Assembly (NCBI GenBank): GCA_016929035.1
Contig: JAFGJP010000048.1
Coordinates: 1 to 7,883 of the forward strand
Length of the DNA: 7,883 nucleotides
Direction of reading: 5' to 3'
Source of the DNA: Candidatus Auribacterota bacterium
GTDB taxonomy: Bacteria; Auribacterota; JAFGBW01; JAFGJP01
Below, one piece after another: positions 1-6,391 of the stretch; the stretch's first letter is position 1; the number at the start of each line of letters is the position of its first letter. The notes below the pieces were generated by a model, which ran no database searches, had not been told where the DNA came from, and saw only the letters and a program-made list of their open reading frames with translations. The position numbers were made by a program, and so were the translations under genes.

Positions 1-9
1 AAGGCCACA

Positions 10-65
10 GCCTCAAAATATCCGCAAGCGTACTTGCAGCAGTACGTTGAGGACGATTTTGAGGC
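10..65. repeat. Imperfect hairpin (dyad) repeat, about 56 nt
   Basis: Seen in the sequence: 10-19 (GCCTCAAAAT) is a perfect reverse complement of 56-65. Inside it, 21-27 pairs with 47-53 with one mismatch, and 29-34 (CGTACT) pairs with 41-46 around a 6-nt loop, with one bulge at 28 and a small internal loop at 20/54-55. About 22 of 23 possible pairs form. It lies 77 nt past the stop of the minus-strand histidine kinase gene. No T-tract follows either arm, so a classical intrinsic terminator is unlikely. A dispersed REP- or MITE-like palindrome is the better reading. The element may extend left of the window. Interval 66-141 holds no gene. Confidence 0.7.
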
Positions 66-141
66 GAGAACGCAGTCTTTGTCTTTTGCAGCCAAACGGA
101 ATAGAAAGCAGTTTTTAGAGGTGCCATAAAAGAATCAGGGG

Positions 142-1617
142 TTATACAGCATCCTTAAAGGCAGGAAGGGTGAAATGAAATGTGGAACCCTTTCCGATTT
201 TTGATTCCACCCAAATCTGGCAATCGTATGTGTTGAGGATGTGCTTGATAAGAGAAAGGCCTATGCCGATCCCCTCGATAGCTCCTGTAAAATACCGCTC
301 GACCTGGTAAAACTTCTTGAAAATATTTTCAAATTCTTCATGGGGAATGCCGGGCCCGTTGTCTGTAATAGAAACCTGGAAGTGATTTTCATTTTCCTTG
401 ATGATCTTGATGGTGATCCTGGCCGTTTCCTTGTCGTTGAATTTGATTCCGTTATCAAGAAGGTTTTCAAGGATGATTTTCAGATATTCACCTGAAAAAA
501 TAACTTTTTCCTTGGACTCTTCGGGGAAAAGATACTCGACTTCGACCGTCTTGCTGGATTCTTTGGAGCGCGAGCTGGTATAGATCTCCACGTTTTCCCT
601 TATCGCCTGCCCAATCTCGATCGGCTCGAGCTTCATAAACATCTTATCGTTGACGACGGTCGAGAAAACGAGAAGTTTTTCAATGAGCTCATTGACCTCC
701 TTTGACTTTTTGTACGCATTGGCGATAAAGCCGTCGAGCTCCTCTTCAGAATAATTCAGCTCGTGTCTTTTCATCACGAGCCTCATGGAATAAGTCAGCG
801 CGACAATAGGAGTTCTCAGCTTGTGGGAAATAAGGGAAAGAAAATCCTGTTTGAGCATCTCTTCTATCTTGCTTTCCGTGATGTTCCTGAGAGTCAGGAT
901 AATGCGGAGGTTTTTCCCAAAAGGCGACTTGATGAAGTTGCACTTGACGAGGATGAAGAGAGGGTTGACGCTTGTTTTGTCCTCCCGGATAAGCTCGAAC
1001 GTCAGCTCTTTTTCCGGAGAATCGATGTAATCATACAGGTTTTTTGTAATAGAAAAATTTTCCCGGCAGTGTTCAATAAAATCTGCTCCGACTGACTGTG
1101 AAGAGAGGTTGATGAGATTGACGGCGTTGCGGTTGTATTTTTCGATGGACCAGTCTGGCCTCAGAACAATAACGCCGTCGGATATTTCGTTGAGGATCTC
1201 TTCGAACTTTTCCTTTTCGTCGAGAAGAAGGCGATAGGTGTTGATCTTGATGAATGTCTTGATGCGGGTAAGGAGTTCCTGCTCCTCAACGTTATAGCTC
1301 AGGAAATCGTCGCAGCCTGCTTCGATCCCCCTTTCGGTTTGAACGGGTTTTTCAGTATCGATAAGCATCAGTATAGGAATGCGCTTAGTCTTTGAATTGG
1401 ATTTGAGTGACCTGGCAATATCCAGGGAGTCCATGCCCCGGGCGTTGTAGTCCATGATCATCAGCTCCGGGTAATCTTTTTTTATTTCTTCAAGGATGTC
1501 AGAAGAGTTGTCAAGGATGGTGGTTCGAAAGTCGTGGGCTGCCAGGATATTCTCAAATTTTGTATTCAAATCGTCCGATAACCCGGCGAGCAAGATAATC
1601 GGTTTGATTTTACTCAT
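142..1617 (-). CDS. Soluble hybrid histidine kinase: degenerate receiver - PAS-like - HisKA - HATPase
   Basis: A 491-residue sensor kinase with no membrane segment or signal peptide, so it is probably cytosolic. Residues 1-125 have a receiver fold with the phosphoacceptor position kept as D56, but the acidic pair of strand 1 reads A-G, the conserved Thr is Ile and the conserved Lys is Tyr, so normal phosphotransfer there is doubtful. Residues 135-255 look like a PAS sensor region with linker helices. HisKA carries SHKLRTP with H265 as the predicted phosphorylation site. The ATPase domain is complete: N389 in the N box, DNGPGIP (419-425), the F box near 433-437 and GIGIGL (449-454). The ATG at 1617 has AGGA (minus strand, 1622-1625) four nt upstream, which supports this start. 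The stand-alone receiver encoded upstream on the same strand is a plausible partner. The signal sensed is unknown. Confidence 0.93.
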   Translation of the reverse strand: MSKIKPIILLAGLSDDLNTKFENILAAHDFRTTILDNSSDILEEIKKDYPELMIMDYNARGMDSLDIARSLKSNSKTKRIPILMLIDTEKPVQTERGIEAGCDDFLSYNVEEQELLTRIKTFIKINTYRLLLDEKEKFEEILNEISDGVIVLRPDWSIEKYNRNAVNLINLSSQSVGADFIEHCRENFSITKNLYDYIDSPEKELTFELIREDKTSVNPLFILVKCNFIKSPFGKNLRIILTLRNITESKIEEMLKQDFLSLISHKLRTPIVALTYSMRLVMKRHELNYSEEELDGFIANAYKKSKEVNELIEKLLVFSTVVNDKMFMKLEPIEIGQAIRENVEIYTSSRSKESSKTVEVEYLFPEESKEKVIFSGEYLKIILENLLDNGIKFNDKETARITIKIIKENENHFQVSITDNGPGIPHEEFENIFKKFYQVERYFTGAIEGIGIGLSLIKHILNTYDCQIWVESKIGKGSTFHFTLPAFKDAV

Positions 1618-1637
1618 AGTGTCCTATTTTTTTATTA

Positions 1638-1666
1638 AGTTTAAAGAAATACATAAAATTGTTCAA
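1638..1666 (-). promoter_or_regulatory. Candidate sigma-70-type promoter for the histidine kinase
   Basis: On the minus strand TTGAAC (1666-1661) is followed after 17 nt by TAAACT (1643-1638), a 4-5 out of 6 match at each box. It would start transcription near 1631, about 14 nt before the start codon. AT-rich DNA yields such matches by chance, so this is tentative. Confidence 0.3.
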
Positions 1667-1671
1667 GTGAA

Positions 1672-1685
1672 TTTTGCGCGCAAAA
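1672..1685. repeat. Perfect 14-bp palindrome TTTTGCG-CGCAAAA
   Basis: Seen directly: TTTTGCG followed at once by its reverse complement. It lies just upstream of the candidate -35 box of the kinase promoter and shares its last five bases with the first unit of the heptad array 1681-1722. It could be an operator for a dimeric regulator. Alternatively it belongs to the group of GC-centred palindromes that border the arrays in this window; the hairpin at 7668-7682 has almost the same arms. Confidence 0.6.
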
Positions 1686-1722
1686 GGCAGAAAACAGATG
1701 ACAGAAGACAAAAGTCAGAAAA
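1681..1722 (+). repeat. Heptad array, CAGAAGA word family, six units
   Basis: Six consecutive 7-mers start at 1681, 1688, 1695, 1702, 1709 and 1716 with no break in phase. All begin with CA and the type words are CAGAAGA and CAGATGA. Units differ at several positions, so the period is better kept than the sequence. The array is non-coding and lies in the 5' spacer of the kinase gene. Confidence 0.7.
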
Positions 1723-1873
1723 AAAGATATTTTATAAAGTAAACTGCTTTTGTGTTTTTATTAAATTTTTTGATGACATGATAATAAAAACAATTTTCCT
1801 TTAAAACGTTTTGATTGAGTATTTTTGGCTTTCTGAAAAATGAAAGATTATTAAAGCTTGCCGCCCTGTCTAT

Positions 1874-1901
1874 ATTTCTGTTATCTGTCGTCTGTCTTCT
1901 G
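1874..1901 (-). repeat. Heptad array, CAGAAGA family, inverted, four units
   Basis: On the plus strand four 7-mers ending in CTG start at 1874, 1881, 1888 and 1895. Read on the minus strand they begin CAGAAGA and CAGACGA, the same family as 1681-1722 but facing the other way. The two arrays flank about 150 nt of AT-rich DNA and could pair with each other in a single strand. Confidence 0.6.
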
Positions 1902-1911
1902 GTATAAAACA

Positions 1912-1976
1912 GGAGGCCTAAAGGCAGGGCCAGTGAGGATTTTGGGTATGAAAAGGGGGATTTCCTTCAGGCCTCC
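1912..1976 (-). terminator. Terminator-like stem-loop at the end of the receiver gene
   Basis: On the minus strand the arm 1976-1964, which contains the receiver's stop codon, can pair with 1924-1912 over 13 positions: 12 Watson-Crick pairs and one G-U. The stem core is GGAGGCCT with AGGCCTCC. The 3' arm is followed by TGTTTTAT (minus strand, 1911-1904). The loop is 39 nt, long for an intrinsic terminator, so a different structural role is possible. Confidence 0.4.
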
Positions 1977-2353
1977 AGAAGATTTTTTACTCCTTCAATG
2001 AAGTCATTTATCGTGTAGGGCTTTTGAATATAACCTACACGACTGCATTTTTTCAGTATTTCGTATGCACTCTCCTTTAAATATCCTGACGTGATCAGTA
2101 CAGGAATCGTGTCATTCTGGCTTCTTATTTTTTCAATTATTTTTTCATCGTTTCTTTTGAGCAGGTTGAGATCAATAATGATGATATTGTAATCAGTTAT
2201 CCTGGTTATGTTCTCTCCCTGCAGGCAATCAAGGCTGTTTCTACAGTCACATTCTATTTTGATGCCGTTCAGTATTTTTTTGTTCAGCCTGTTAATAATC
2301 GGCTCATCGTCAATGATCAAAGCTTTTTTTGTGGTGCTGTTGACAAGCGGCAT
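1967..2353 (-). CDS. Stand-alone response regulator receiver protein
   Basis: A 128-residue single-domain receiver (CheY/Spo0F-like architecture) with no DNA-binding or enzymatic output domain. The full active site is visible: acidic pair D15-D16, phosphoacceptor D61 at the end of a hydrophobic strand, T88 followed by Ser-Gly, and K111-P112. It should accept phosphate from a kinase and act by protein contact or as a relay step. The kinase gene downstream on the same strand is the obvious candidate partner, although their linkage is inferred only from position. No good ribosome site precedes the ATG at 2353, yet the receiver fold begins 11 residues later and no better start exists. A candidate sigma-54 promoter lies about 120 nt upstream and a terminator-like stem begins at the stop. 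The exact pathway controlled cannot be told. Confidence 0.92.
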   Translation of the reverse strand: MPLVNSTTKKALIIDDEPIINRLNKKILNGIKIECDCRNSLDCLQGENITRITDYNIIIIDLNLLKRNDEKIIEKIRSQNDTIPVLITSGYLKESAYEILKKCSRVGYIQKPYTINDFIEGVKNLLEA

Positions 2354-2484
2354 AAGTAAAAACTTGATCTTTCTGAGGCCCCTAGGGAATCAAGGATTCA
2401 AGTCTTCTAGGAAAGCCCGATAATTCATTATTTCTTTGGAATCCTCAATCCCCTTTATGGACCTCATATTTTTTGATTCTAAAA

Positions 2485-2500
2485 TGCAATATAGGTGCCA
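2485..2500 (-). promoter_or_regulatory. Sigma-54 (RpoN) -24/-12 promoter toward the receiver gene
   Basis: The minus strand reads TGGCAC, five spacer bases, then TTGCA, from 2500 down to 2485. Both core elements match the RpoN consensus, and GG and GC are separated by exactly 10 nt. Transcription would start near 2474, leaving a leader of about 120 nt before the receiver ATG. Known biology: such promoters require an AAA+ enhancer-binding activator. The gene for that activator is not in the window. Confidence 0.6.
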
Positions 2501-2556
2501 TTTTTTGTTATTTACTTTAAATTAAAGAGTTATATAAATTATGGCCTAGAAGAAAG

Positions 2557-2567
2557 TTTGCAGCAAA
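2557..2567. promoter_or_regulatory. Short palindrome TTTGC-A-GCAAA, possible activator site
   Basis: A perfect 5-bp inverted repeat around one base, about 57 nt upstream of the -24 box of the sigma-54-type promoter. The distance would suit an enhancer site. It is short and AT-rich, so chance occurrence is quite possible. Confidence 0.2.
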
Positions 2568-2671
2568 GCATAATATTGTAAAATAAGTTTACACTTAAAT
2601 TCCTGAAAAAAGGTTAGAATACTTTTTTTCTTGTTATTTTTCAAAGACAAAAAATGCGATTTTTAAAAAAA

Positions 2672-2699
2672 TGTAAAGAACATGTTAAATAATTTTACA
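2672..2699. repeat. Inverted repeat TGTAAA ... TTTACA with inner AACATGTT
   Basis: TGTAAA (2672-2677) and TTTACA (2694-2699) are reverse complements 16 nt apart, with a perfect 8-bp palindrome AACATGTT between them. The site lies about 45 nt upstream of the amidohydrolase -35 box, where a regulator could bind. No known operator is recognised. Confidence 0.3.
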
Positions 2700-2742
2700 A
2701 TGAAACAGACAATTGCGAAGGCCGGGCGGCTGTAAATAAAGG

Positions 2743-2772
2743 TTGTCATATTTGTTCCTGATGTATCATAAT
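2743..2772 (+). promoter_or_regulatory. Sigma-70-type promoter for the amidohydrolase-transporter genes
   Basis: TTGTCA (2743-2748) and CATAAT (2767-2772) are 18 nt apart and each matches the consensus at 5 of 6 positions. Transcription would start near 2779. That places the upstream in-frame ATG at 2771 inside the -10 box and favours translation from 2807, with a leader of about 27 nt. Confidence 0.45.
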
Positions 2773-2806
2773 GAATGAAATGCAAGAGCCTTATAAATGG
2801 AGAGCT

Positions 2807-4411
2807 ATGAATATTCTGAAAAAGACTTTTCTTGGAGCGAGCCTCATCCGAAGTGGGTTTATTGTTGATGGTTCGGGAAAAAAGGGGTTTTACGGGGATG
2901 TTCTTTTTGACCGGCATAAGATCCTGGCTGTCGCTAAAGAAAAACAGATTCCTCAAACAGGGAAGGATGTCATTGACTGCAGAAGAAAGAAAATCGTCTG
3001 TCCCGGGTTCATCGACATGCACAGCCACTCCGATACGGTCCCTTTTAAAATCCCTCATCTGGATTCAAAGATCTGTCAGGGGATCACCTGTGAAGTGATC
3101 GGAAATTGCGGACTGACGCCTTTCCCCTGCGGAAAATGGAATCATCTGCATCTGGCGGATGTCTACCATATGAAGGGGAGTAACCGCTGGACGACGTTTC
3201 GATCTTACGGCAAAGACCTGGAAAAAACAAGACCAGGACTTCATCTTGTTCCGCTTGTCGGACAGGGGACTTTGCATTCGTTTTACAGAGGATACGAGAG
3301 GAAGCCGGCAGCAGCCAGCTATCTTCAAAAATTCAGAAGAAAGTGCAGGGAGTGTTTCAATCAAGGGGCCTGGGGCATTTCCCTGGGGCTGATTTATCCC
3401 CCGGGATGCTTTATCGAATCAAGGGAGCTTATGGAAGTCTTCAGGGGAGCAAAGGAATCAGGTTGTGTCGTGACCGCCCACATGAGGGATGAAGGCGACA
3501 GGGTGGAAGAAGCGCTTATTGAACTTCTTGAAAAGGCAAGGCAGACGCGCGCCAGACTGCACATTTCTCACATGAAAGTCTCGGGAAAAAGAAACTGGAA
3601 GAAGGTAACCAGCATACTCGGAGAAATCCGTGCAGCCAGAAGGGACGGCTTGCAGATAACAGCTGACCGTTATCCTTACACGGCTTCATGGACAGATCTT
3701 GACACGGTTCTTCCTGATTTTATTTATGAAAAAGGGCATAAAAAAGAAATCGAATGGCTGAAAGTGAAAGAGAAGCGGGAAAAGGTAAGAGAAGTCTTTT
3801 TTGAAAATCCCGCCCACAGGGATAATGATTTTTTCAGGTCTGTTCTCATTTCTCAGGCAAGGGGAGAAAAAGCAAAGGTTTTTGAAGGAAAGACATTAGA
3901 AGACTTATCCCGCATGACACAAAAAGACCCGTTTGACGCCCTGTGTGACCTCCTGGTCGAAACAAGGCTGATGGTAACGGCTGTTTTTTTCGGCATGTGT
4001 GAGAGAAATATGGAGAAGATTATTCTTGAGCCCTACACGGTTATAGGAACGGACAGCTCGGCAAAGTCTTTTGATAAAAGCGCAGGGAAACCTCACCCCC
4101 GGGCATACGGGACTTTCCCGAAATTTATTGAACATTTTATAAAAAGCGGGAAAATAAATCTTGAGAAAGGCATAAGGAAGTGCACAGGGCTTTCATCCGA
4201 TATCCTTGGGCTGAAAAATACCGGCTATCTCAAGCCTGGGTATCAGGCGGATATTGTTGTTTTTGATATGGATCGTATTCGGGATATGTCAACGTACACG
4301 AATCCGGTCGTTCGTCCCCTGGGCATTGATTATGTTTTTGTCGGCGGGATTCTGGCGCAAAGTCACGGGCAGACGGCCAAGGAAAGAAACGGACATGTCA
4401 TCCTTCGTTAA
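2807..4411 (+). CDS. N-acyl-D-amino-acid deacylase family amidohydrolase
   Basis: A 534-residue metal-dependent hydrolase of the D-aminoacylase branch of the amidohydrolase superfamily, which removes the acyl group from N-acyl-D-amino acids. Landmarks in order: FIDMHSHSD with metal ligands H72 and H74; GNCG with C101, the cysteine that replaces carboxylated Lys as bridging ligand in characterised D-aminoacylases; H225 in AHMRDE; H255 in ISHMK; D416 in GTDSS, the expected catalytic Asp; HPRAYG (430-435); and a closing GYQADIVVFD strand (478-487). The length is close to that of the family. The in-frame ATG at 2771 has no ribosome site and overlaps the predicted -10 box, whereas ATG 2807 has GGAG four nt upstream (2799-2802). 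There is no signal peptide, so it is cytoplasmic. It overlaps the binding-protein gene by 17 nt, implying co-translation and a shared substrate route. Dihydroorotase- or hydantoinase-type activity is less likely given GNCG. Confidence 0.9.
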   Translation: MNILKKTFLGASLIRSGFIVDGSGKKGFYGDVLFDRHKILAVAKEKQIPQTGKDVIDCRRKKIVCPGFIDMHSHSDTVPFKIPHLDSKICQGITCEVIGNCGLTPFPCGKWNHLHLADVYHMKGSNRWTTFRSYGKDLEKTRPGLHLVPLVGQGTLHSFYRGYERKPAAASYLQKFRRKCRECFNQGAWGISLGLIYPPGCFIESRELMEVFRGAKESGCVVTAHMRDEGDRVEEALIELLEKARQTRARLHISHMKVSGKRNWKKVTSILGEIRAARRDGLQITADRYPYTASWTDLDTVLPDFIYEKGHKKEIEWLKVKEKREKVREVFFENPAHRDNDFFRSVLISQARGEKAKVFEGKTLEDLSRMTQKDPFDALCDLLVETRLMVTAVFFGMCERNMEKIILEPYTVIGTDSSAKSFDKSAGKPHPRAYGTFPKFIEHFIKSGKINLEKGIRKCTGLSSDILGLKNTGYLKPGYQADIVVFDMDRIRDMSTYTNPVVRPLGIDYVFVGGILAQSHGQTAKERNGHVILR

Positions 4412-6014
4412 GTCGAGATTTTTTATTGCTTTTGTTCTATGTGCTTTCGTCATTTTTGCTGGAAGCGGATGCGGAAAGAAAGCAGATGAAGGTTCTTTTC
4501 AACTCAGGATCAGGCTTGACAACGATCCCACGACTCTTGACCCCGCTTATGTTGTTGACGTTACAGGGGGGAATATCAGCGCAAAGATATACAGTGGCCT
4601 TGTTAAGTTGGATGAGAGGATGCAGATCGTCGGAGATCTTGCCGAAAGTTTTGAGGTCAGTGAGAACGGCACGCGGTATACGTTTTTCCTTAAAAAAGGC
4701 GTTCGTTTTCACTGCGGCCGGGAGTGTCGGGCAGAAGATATCCGGTTTTCTTTTGAAAGGATCCTGGCACAGGAGACGGATTCGCCGAGAAGGCGTGTGC
4801 TTGAAAGAATCAAGGGAGCAGATACGTGGACTGGAGCTGATGACGGACATGTTGAAGGCATAGAAATTGGCGGACCTTATTCCCTGACCCTCATCCTGGA
4901 TAAACCCTATTCGGCCTTCCTCTCGCTTCTCACCATGCCGACAGCTTACGTGGTCTGCAGCTCTTGCTGCGGGTCTCATTCAGGATCGCTTCCCTGCGGG
5001 ACTGGTCCTTACAGGTTTCATGAATGGAAGCATGACAGGCACCTGATTCTTCATGTCAATGCAGACTATTTCGGCGTTAAGCCGGAAGGATTGACGGGGA
5101 TCATCTACTATATCGTTCCAGAAGATTTTACGGCCATGGCGGAGTTCAGGAAAGGCCATATCGACGTCATGGAGATCCCCACGTCGCTTCTTCCTTACTT
5201 GAAAAAGGAAAAGGGCCGGGGGTTCACGATCGAGCAGGGGCTGACTCTTTCGACTTATTACATCGGTCTTGACTGCAGGAAAGATGTCTTTAAAGACCGG
5301 GAGATCAGGCAGGCTGTCTCAATGGCTGTTGATAAGAACGTCCTTATTCAGCACCTCATGGAAGGAACGGTCGTTGGAGCCCATGGACCTATACCGCCTA
5401 TTCTCTCCGGCCATATTGAAAAAGATGTTGTCCCGTTTGATCTCGAGAAAGCAAAGAAAATCTGTCAAAGAGAGAACATGGACGAAAAGCCGCTGAAATT
5501 ATTTGCAAAAAGTTCAAAGGAAAACACGGATATCGTCAGCGCCGTTGCGTCAGATCTTGAAAAGGCTGGATTCAGCATTGAAATCGAGCTTCGTGACTGG
5601 TCAAGCCTGAAAGAGTCAGTAAACAAAGGGGAAGCGGATCTGTTTTTCCTCTCCTGGTGGGCTGATATTCCTGACGGAGTTGATTTTCTTTTTCCTACTT
5701 TTCATTCGTCGAACCTCGGGTCTGCCGGAAACAGGAGCTTTTTCCAGGACAGCCGTGTGGACAGCCTTATTGAGAAGGCTCTGGCCGCTCCTGCGGCCTC
5801 TGAGAAAGAAGAACTCTATAGAAGGATATCGCGTATTATTGCCGAGGAGTGTCCCTGGGTTTTTCTCTGGCACAAGAAATCTTATTATGCTGTCAGTCAA
5901 GATTTATCCGGCTTCCAGGTGTATCCCATGTATAATATGGATAAGGGAGAGGGATATAAATTAAAAGTTAAAAGTGAAAAATTTAAAAGTGAAAAACAAA
6001 AAATAAAAGAATAA
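4395..6014 (+). CDS. Peptide/nickel-type ABC transporter solute-binding lipoprotein
   Basis: A 539-residue extracytoplasmic binding protein of the SBP_bac_5 (DppA/OppA) family. Residues 1-25 are a lipoprotein signal: basic start, hydrophobic core and AGSGC with C26 as the lipidated cysteine. Family landmarks: the LDPAYV stretch near 48-53, LAESFEVSENGTRYTFFL (82-99), FHCGRECRAEDIRFSFERI (105-123) and CGTGPYRF (201-208). The ATG at 4395 is chosen because it gives this signal peptide; the frame runs open upstream to 4254 only inside the amidohydrolase. AAGGA (4379-4383) lies 11 nt upstream. The protein is cysteine-rich for its family, with C107/C111 and C188/C191/C192/C201. The last 18 residues (522-539, 8 Lys) are encoded by a heptad array, so the ancestral end was probably near residue 521. 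The substrate is likely a small peptide or acylated amino acid, judging by the neighbour. Confidence 0.92.
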   Translation: MSSFVKSRFFIAFVLCAFVIFAGSGCGKKADEGSFQLRIRLDNDPTTLDPAYVVDVTGGNISAKIYSGLVKLDERMQIVGDLAESFEVSENGTRYTFFLKKGVRFHCGRECRAEDIRFSFERILAQETDSPRRRVLERIKGADTWTGADDGHVEGIEIGGPYSLTLILDKPYSAFLSLLTMPTAYVVCSSCCGSHSGSLPCGTGPYRFHEWKHDRHLILHVNADYFGVKPEGLTGIIYYIVPEDFTAMAEFRKGHIDVMEIPTSLLPYLKKEKGRGFTIEQGLTLSTYYIGLDCRKDVFKDREIRQAVSMAVDKNVLIQHLMEGTVVGAHGPIPPILSGHIEKDVVPFDLEKAKKICQRENMDEKPLKLFAKSSKENTDIVSAVASDLEKAGFSIEIELRDWSSLKESVNKGEADLFFLSWWADIPDGVDFLFPTFHSSNLGSAGNRSFFQDSRVDSLIEKALAAPAASEKEELYRRISRIIAEECPWVFLWHKKSYYAVSQDLSGFQVYPMYNMDKGEGYKLKVKSEKFKSEKQKIKE

Positions 6015-6040
6015 AAGTGAAAAGTTAAATAAGGAGCGCT
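5963..6040 (+). repeat. AAAAGTT/AAAAGTG heptad array with AAGGAGCGCT cap
   Basis: Seven-base units start at 5963, 5970, 5977, then 5985 after a single inserted T, and every 7 nt through 6020. The type words are AAAAGTT and AAAAGTG. The last partial unit AAAT (6027-6030) is followed by AAGGAGCGCT (6031-6040). The first 50 nt lie inside the binding-protein reading frame, whose TAA (6012-6014) is itself part of the array. The array at 7450-7505 has the same words, phase and ending. Confidence 0.75.
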
Positions 6041-6053
6041 AAAGCATATATGA

Positions 6054-6081
6054 GATAAAAGATTCAGGATACAGATAGAAC
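6054..6081 (+). repeat. Heptad array, GATACAG family, four units
   Basis: Units start at 6054, 6061, 6068 and 6075; the clearest are GATTCAG and GATACAG. The array at 6411-6459, read on the minus strand, is built of GATACAA, the same family in inverse orientation. It is a short array and the last unit is weak. Confidence 0.45.
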
Positions 6082-6095
6082 CGTGGCATGAGGCA

Positions 6096-6114
6096 CGTCC
6101 GCTTCGCTCGGACG
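6096..6114. repeat. GC-rich hairpin CGTCCG-CTTCGCT-CGGACG
   Basis: A perfect 6-bp stem (6096-6101 with 6109-6114) and a 7-nt loop, 15 nt past the GATACAG array. No T-tract follows, so it is not a normal terminator. Its centre GCTTCGC (6101-6107) is the reverse complement of GCGAAGC (7672-7678) at the tip of another array-adjacent hairpin. Confidence 0.55.
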
Positions 6115-6249
6115 ATAGACGAGATGAAGAAGAGAGATACAGAAACAAAAATTCCAAATTCGAAAAAATCAAAACTCCGGATGACAAAAATCACAGAACG
6201 GGCAGGAAGGGATATTAGAAGGCCAGAAGAAGAAAGAACGTGATAATTT

Positions 6250-6291
6250 CGTGGACTATGGTCTGTGGACAATGGACGATACAGGATAATG
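6250..6291 (+). repeat. Heptad array, TGGAC/TGGTC family, six units
   Basis: Units start at 6250, 6257, 6264, 6271, 6278 and 6285 without loss of phase. The first four carry TGGAC or TGGTC in the same register; the fifth is GATACAG and the sixth GATAATG, words of the 6054 array. Two word families therefore sit in one 7-bp frame. Confidence 0.65.
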
Positions 6292-6292
6292 G

Positions 6293-6308
6293 AAGAAGCG
6301 CCTTGCGC
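6293..6308 (+). repeat. Array cap variant AAGAAGCGC with GCGC-CTT-GCGC hairpin
   Basis: AAGAAGCGC (6293-6301) directly follows the TGGAC array and differs at one position from AAGGAGCGC, the cap after the arrays ending at 6030 and 7495. GCGC (6298-6301) pairs with GCGC (6305-6308) around CTT. Confidence 0.45.
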
Positions 6309-6391
6309 GGATAACTGTATAAGAAACACAGGTTCACAGGATTTTCGGAAATTTGTTTCAAGAAAAAAATCTCATTTATTTTATAATCATC

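Larger units (their letters stand above)
1618..1966. other. Non-coding spacer between the two signalling genes
   Basis: 349 nt, strongly AT-rich, with no credible gene. It holds a candidate promoter for the kinase (1638-1666), a perfect palindrome (1672-1685), two heptad arrays of the same word family in opposite orientations (1681-1722 and 1874-1901), about 150 nt of AT-rich DNA between them, and the 3' part of a terminator-like stem-loop (1912-1924). Confidence 0.8.
2354..2806. other. Divergent AT-rich regulatory spacer
   Basis: About 450 nt between the minus-strand receiver and the plus-strand amidohydrolase, without a credible gene. It carries a sigma-54-type promoter toward the receiver (2485-2500), a short palindrome behind that promoter (2557-2567), an inverted repeat (2672-2699), a sigma-70-type promoter toward the amidohydrolase (2743-2772), and no heptad arrays. 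Confidence 0.75.

Noticed and set aside
121..126. Second TGGCAC on the minus strand near the kinase stop, as a possible sigma-54 box.
   Set aside because: There is no GC dinucleotide at the required -12 spacing.
1..129. Open plus-strand frame from the window edge to a TAA at 127-129, possibly the end of a gene.
   Set aside because: Most of it is the hairpin repeat, and the translation resembles no family known to me. It may be an accident of a stop-free repeat, though a gene end cannot be fully excluded without the upstream sequence.
2771..2806. Longer start for the amidohydrolase at ATG 2771.
   Set aside because: No ribosome site precedes it, it overlaps the predicted -10 box, and the extra 12 residues are outside the family fold.
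2663..3058. Minus-strand open frame of 131 residues overlapping the start of the amidohydrolase.
   Set aside because: It is antisense to a well-supported gene and its translation shows no family features.
4254..4394. Longer start for the binding protein, 47 residues upstream.
   Set aside because: It lies within the amidohydrolase coding region and would bury the lipoprotein signal peptide that begins at 4395.
6096..6114. Rho-independent terminator after the binding-protein gene.
   Set aside because: The stem is short and is followed by GATAGAC rather than a T-tract.
6039..6329. Minus-strand open frame in the transporter spacer.
   Set aside because: It is low-complexity and built from the repeat arrays, with no ribosome site or recognisable protein features.
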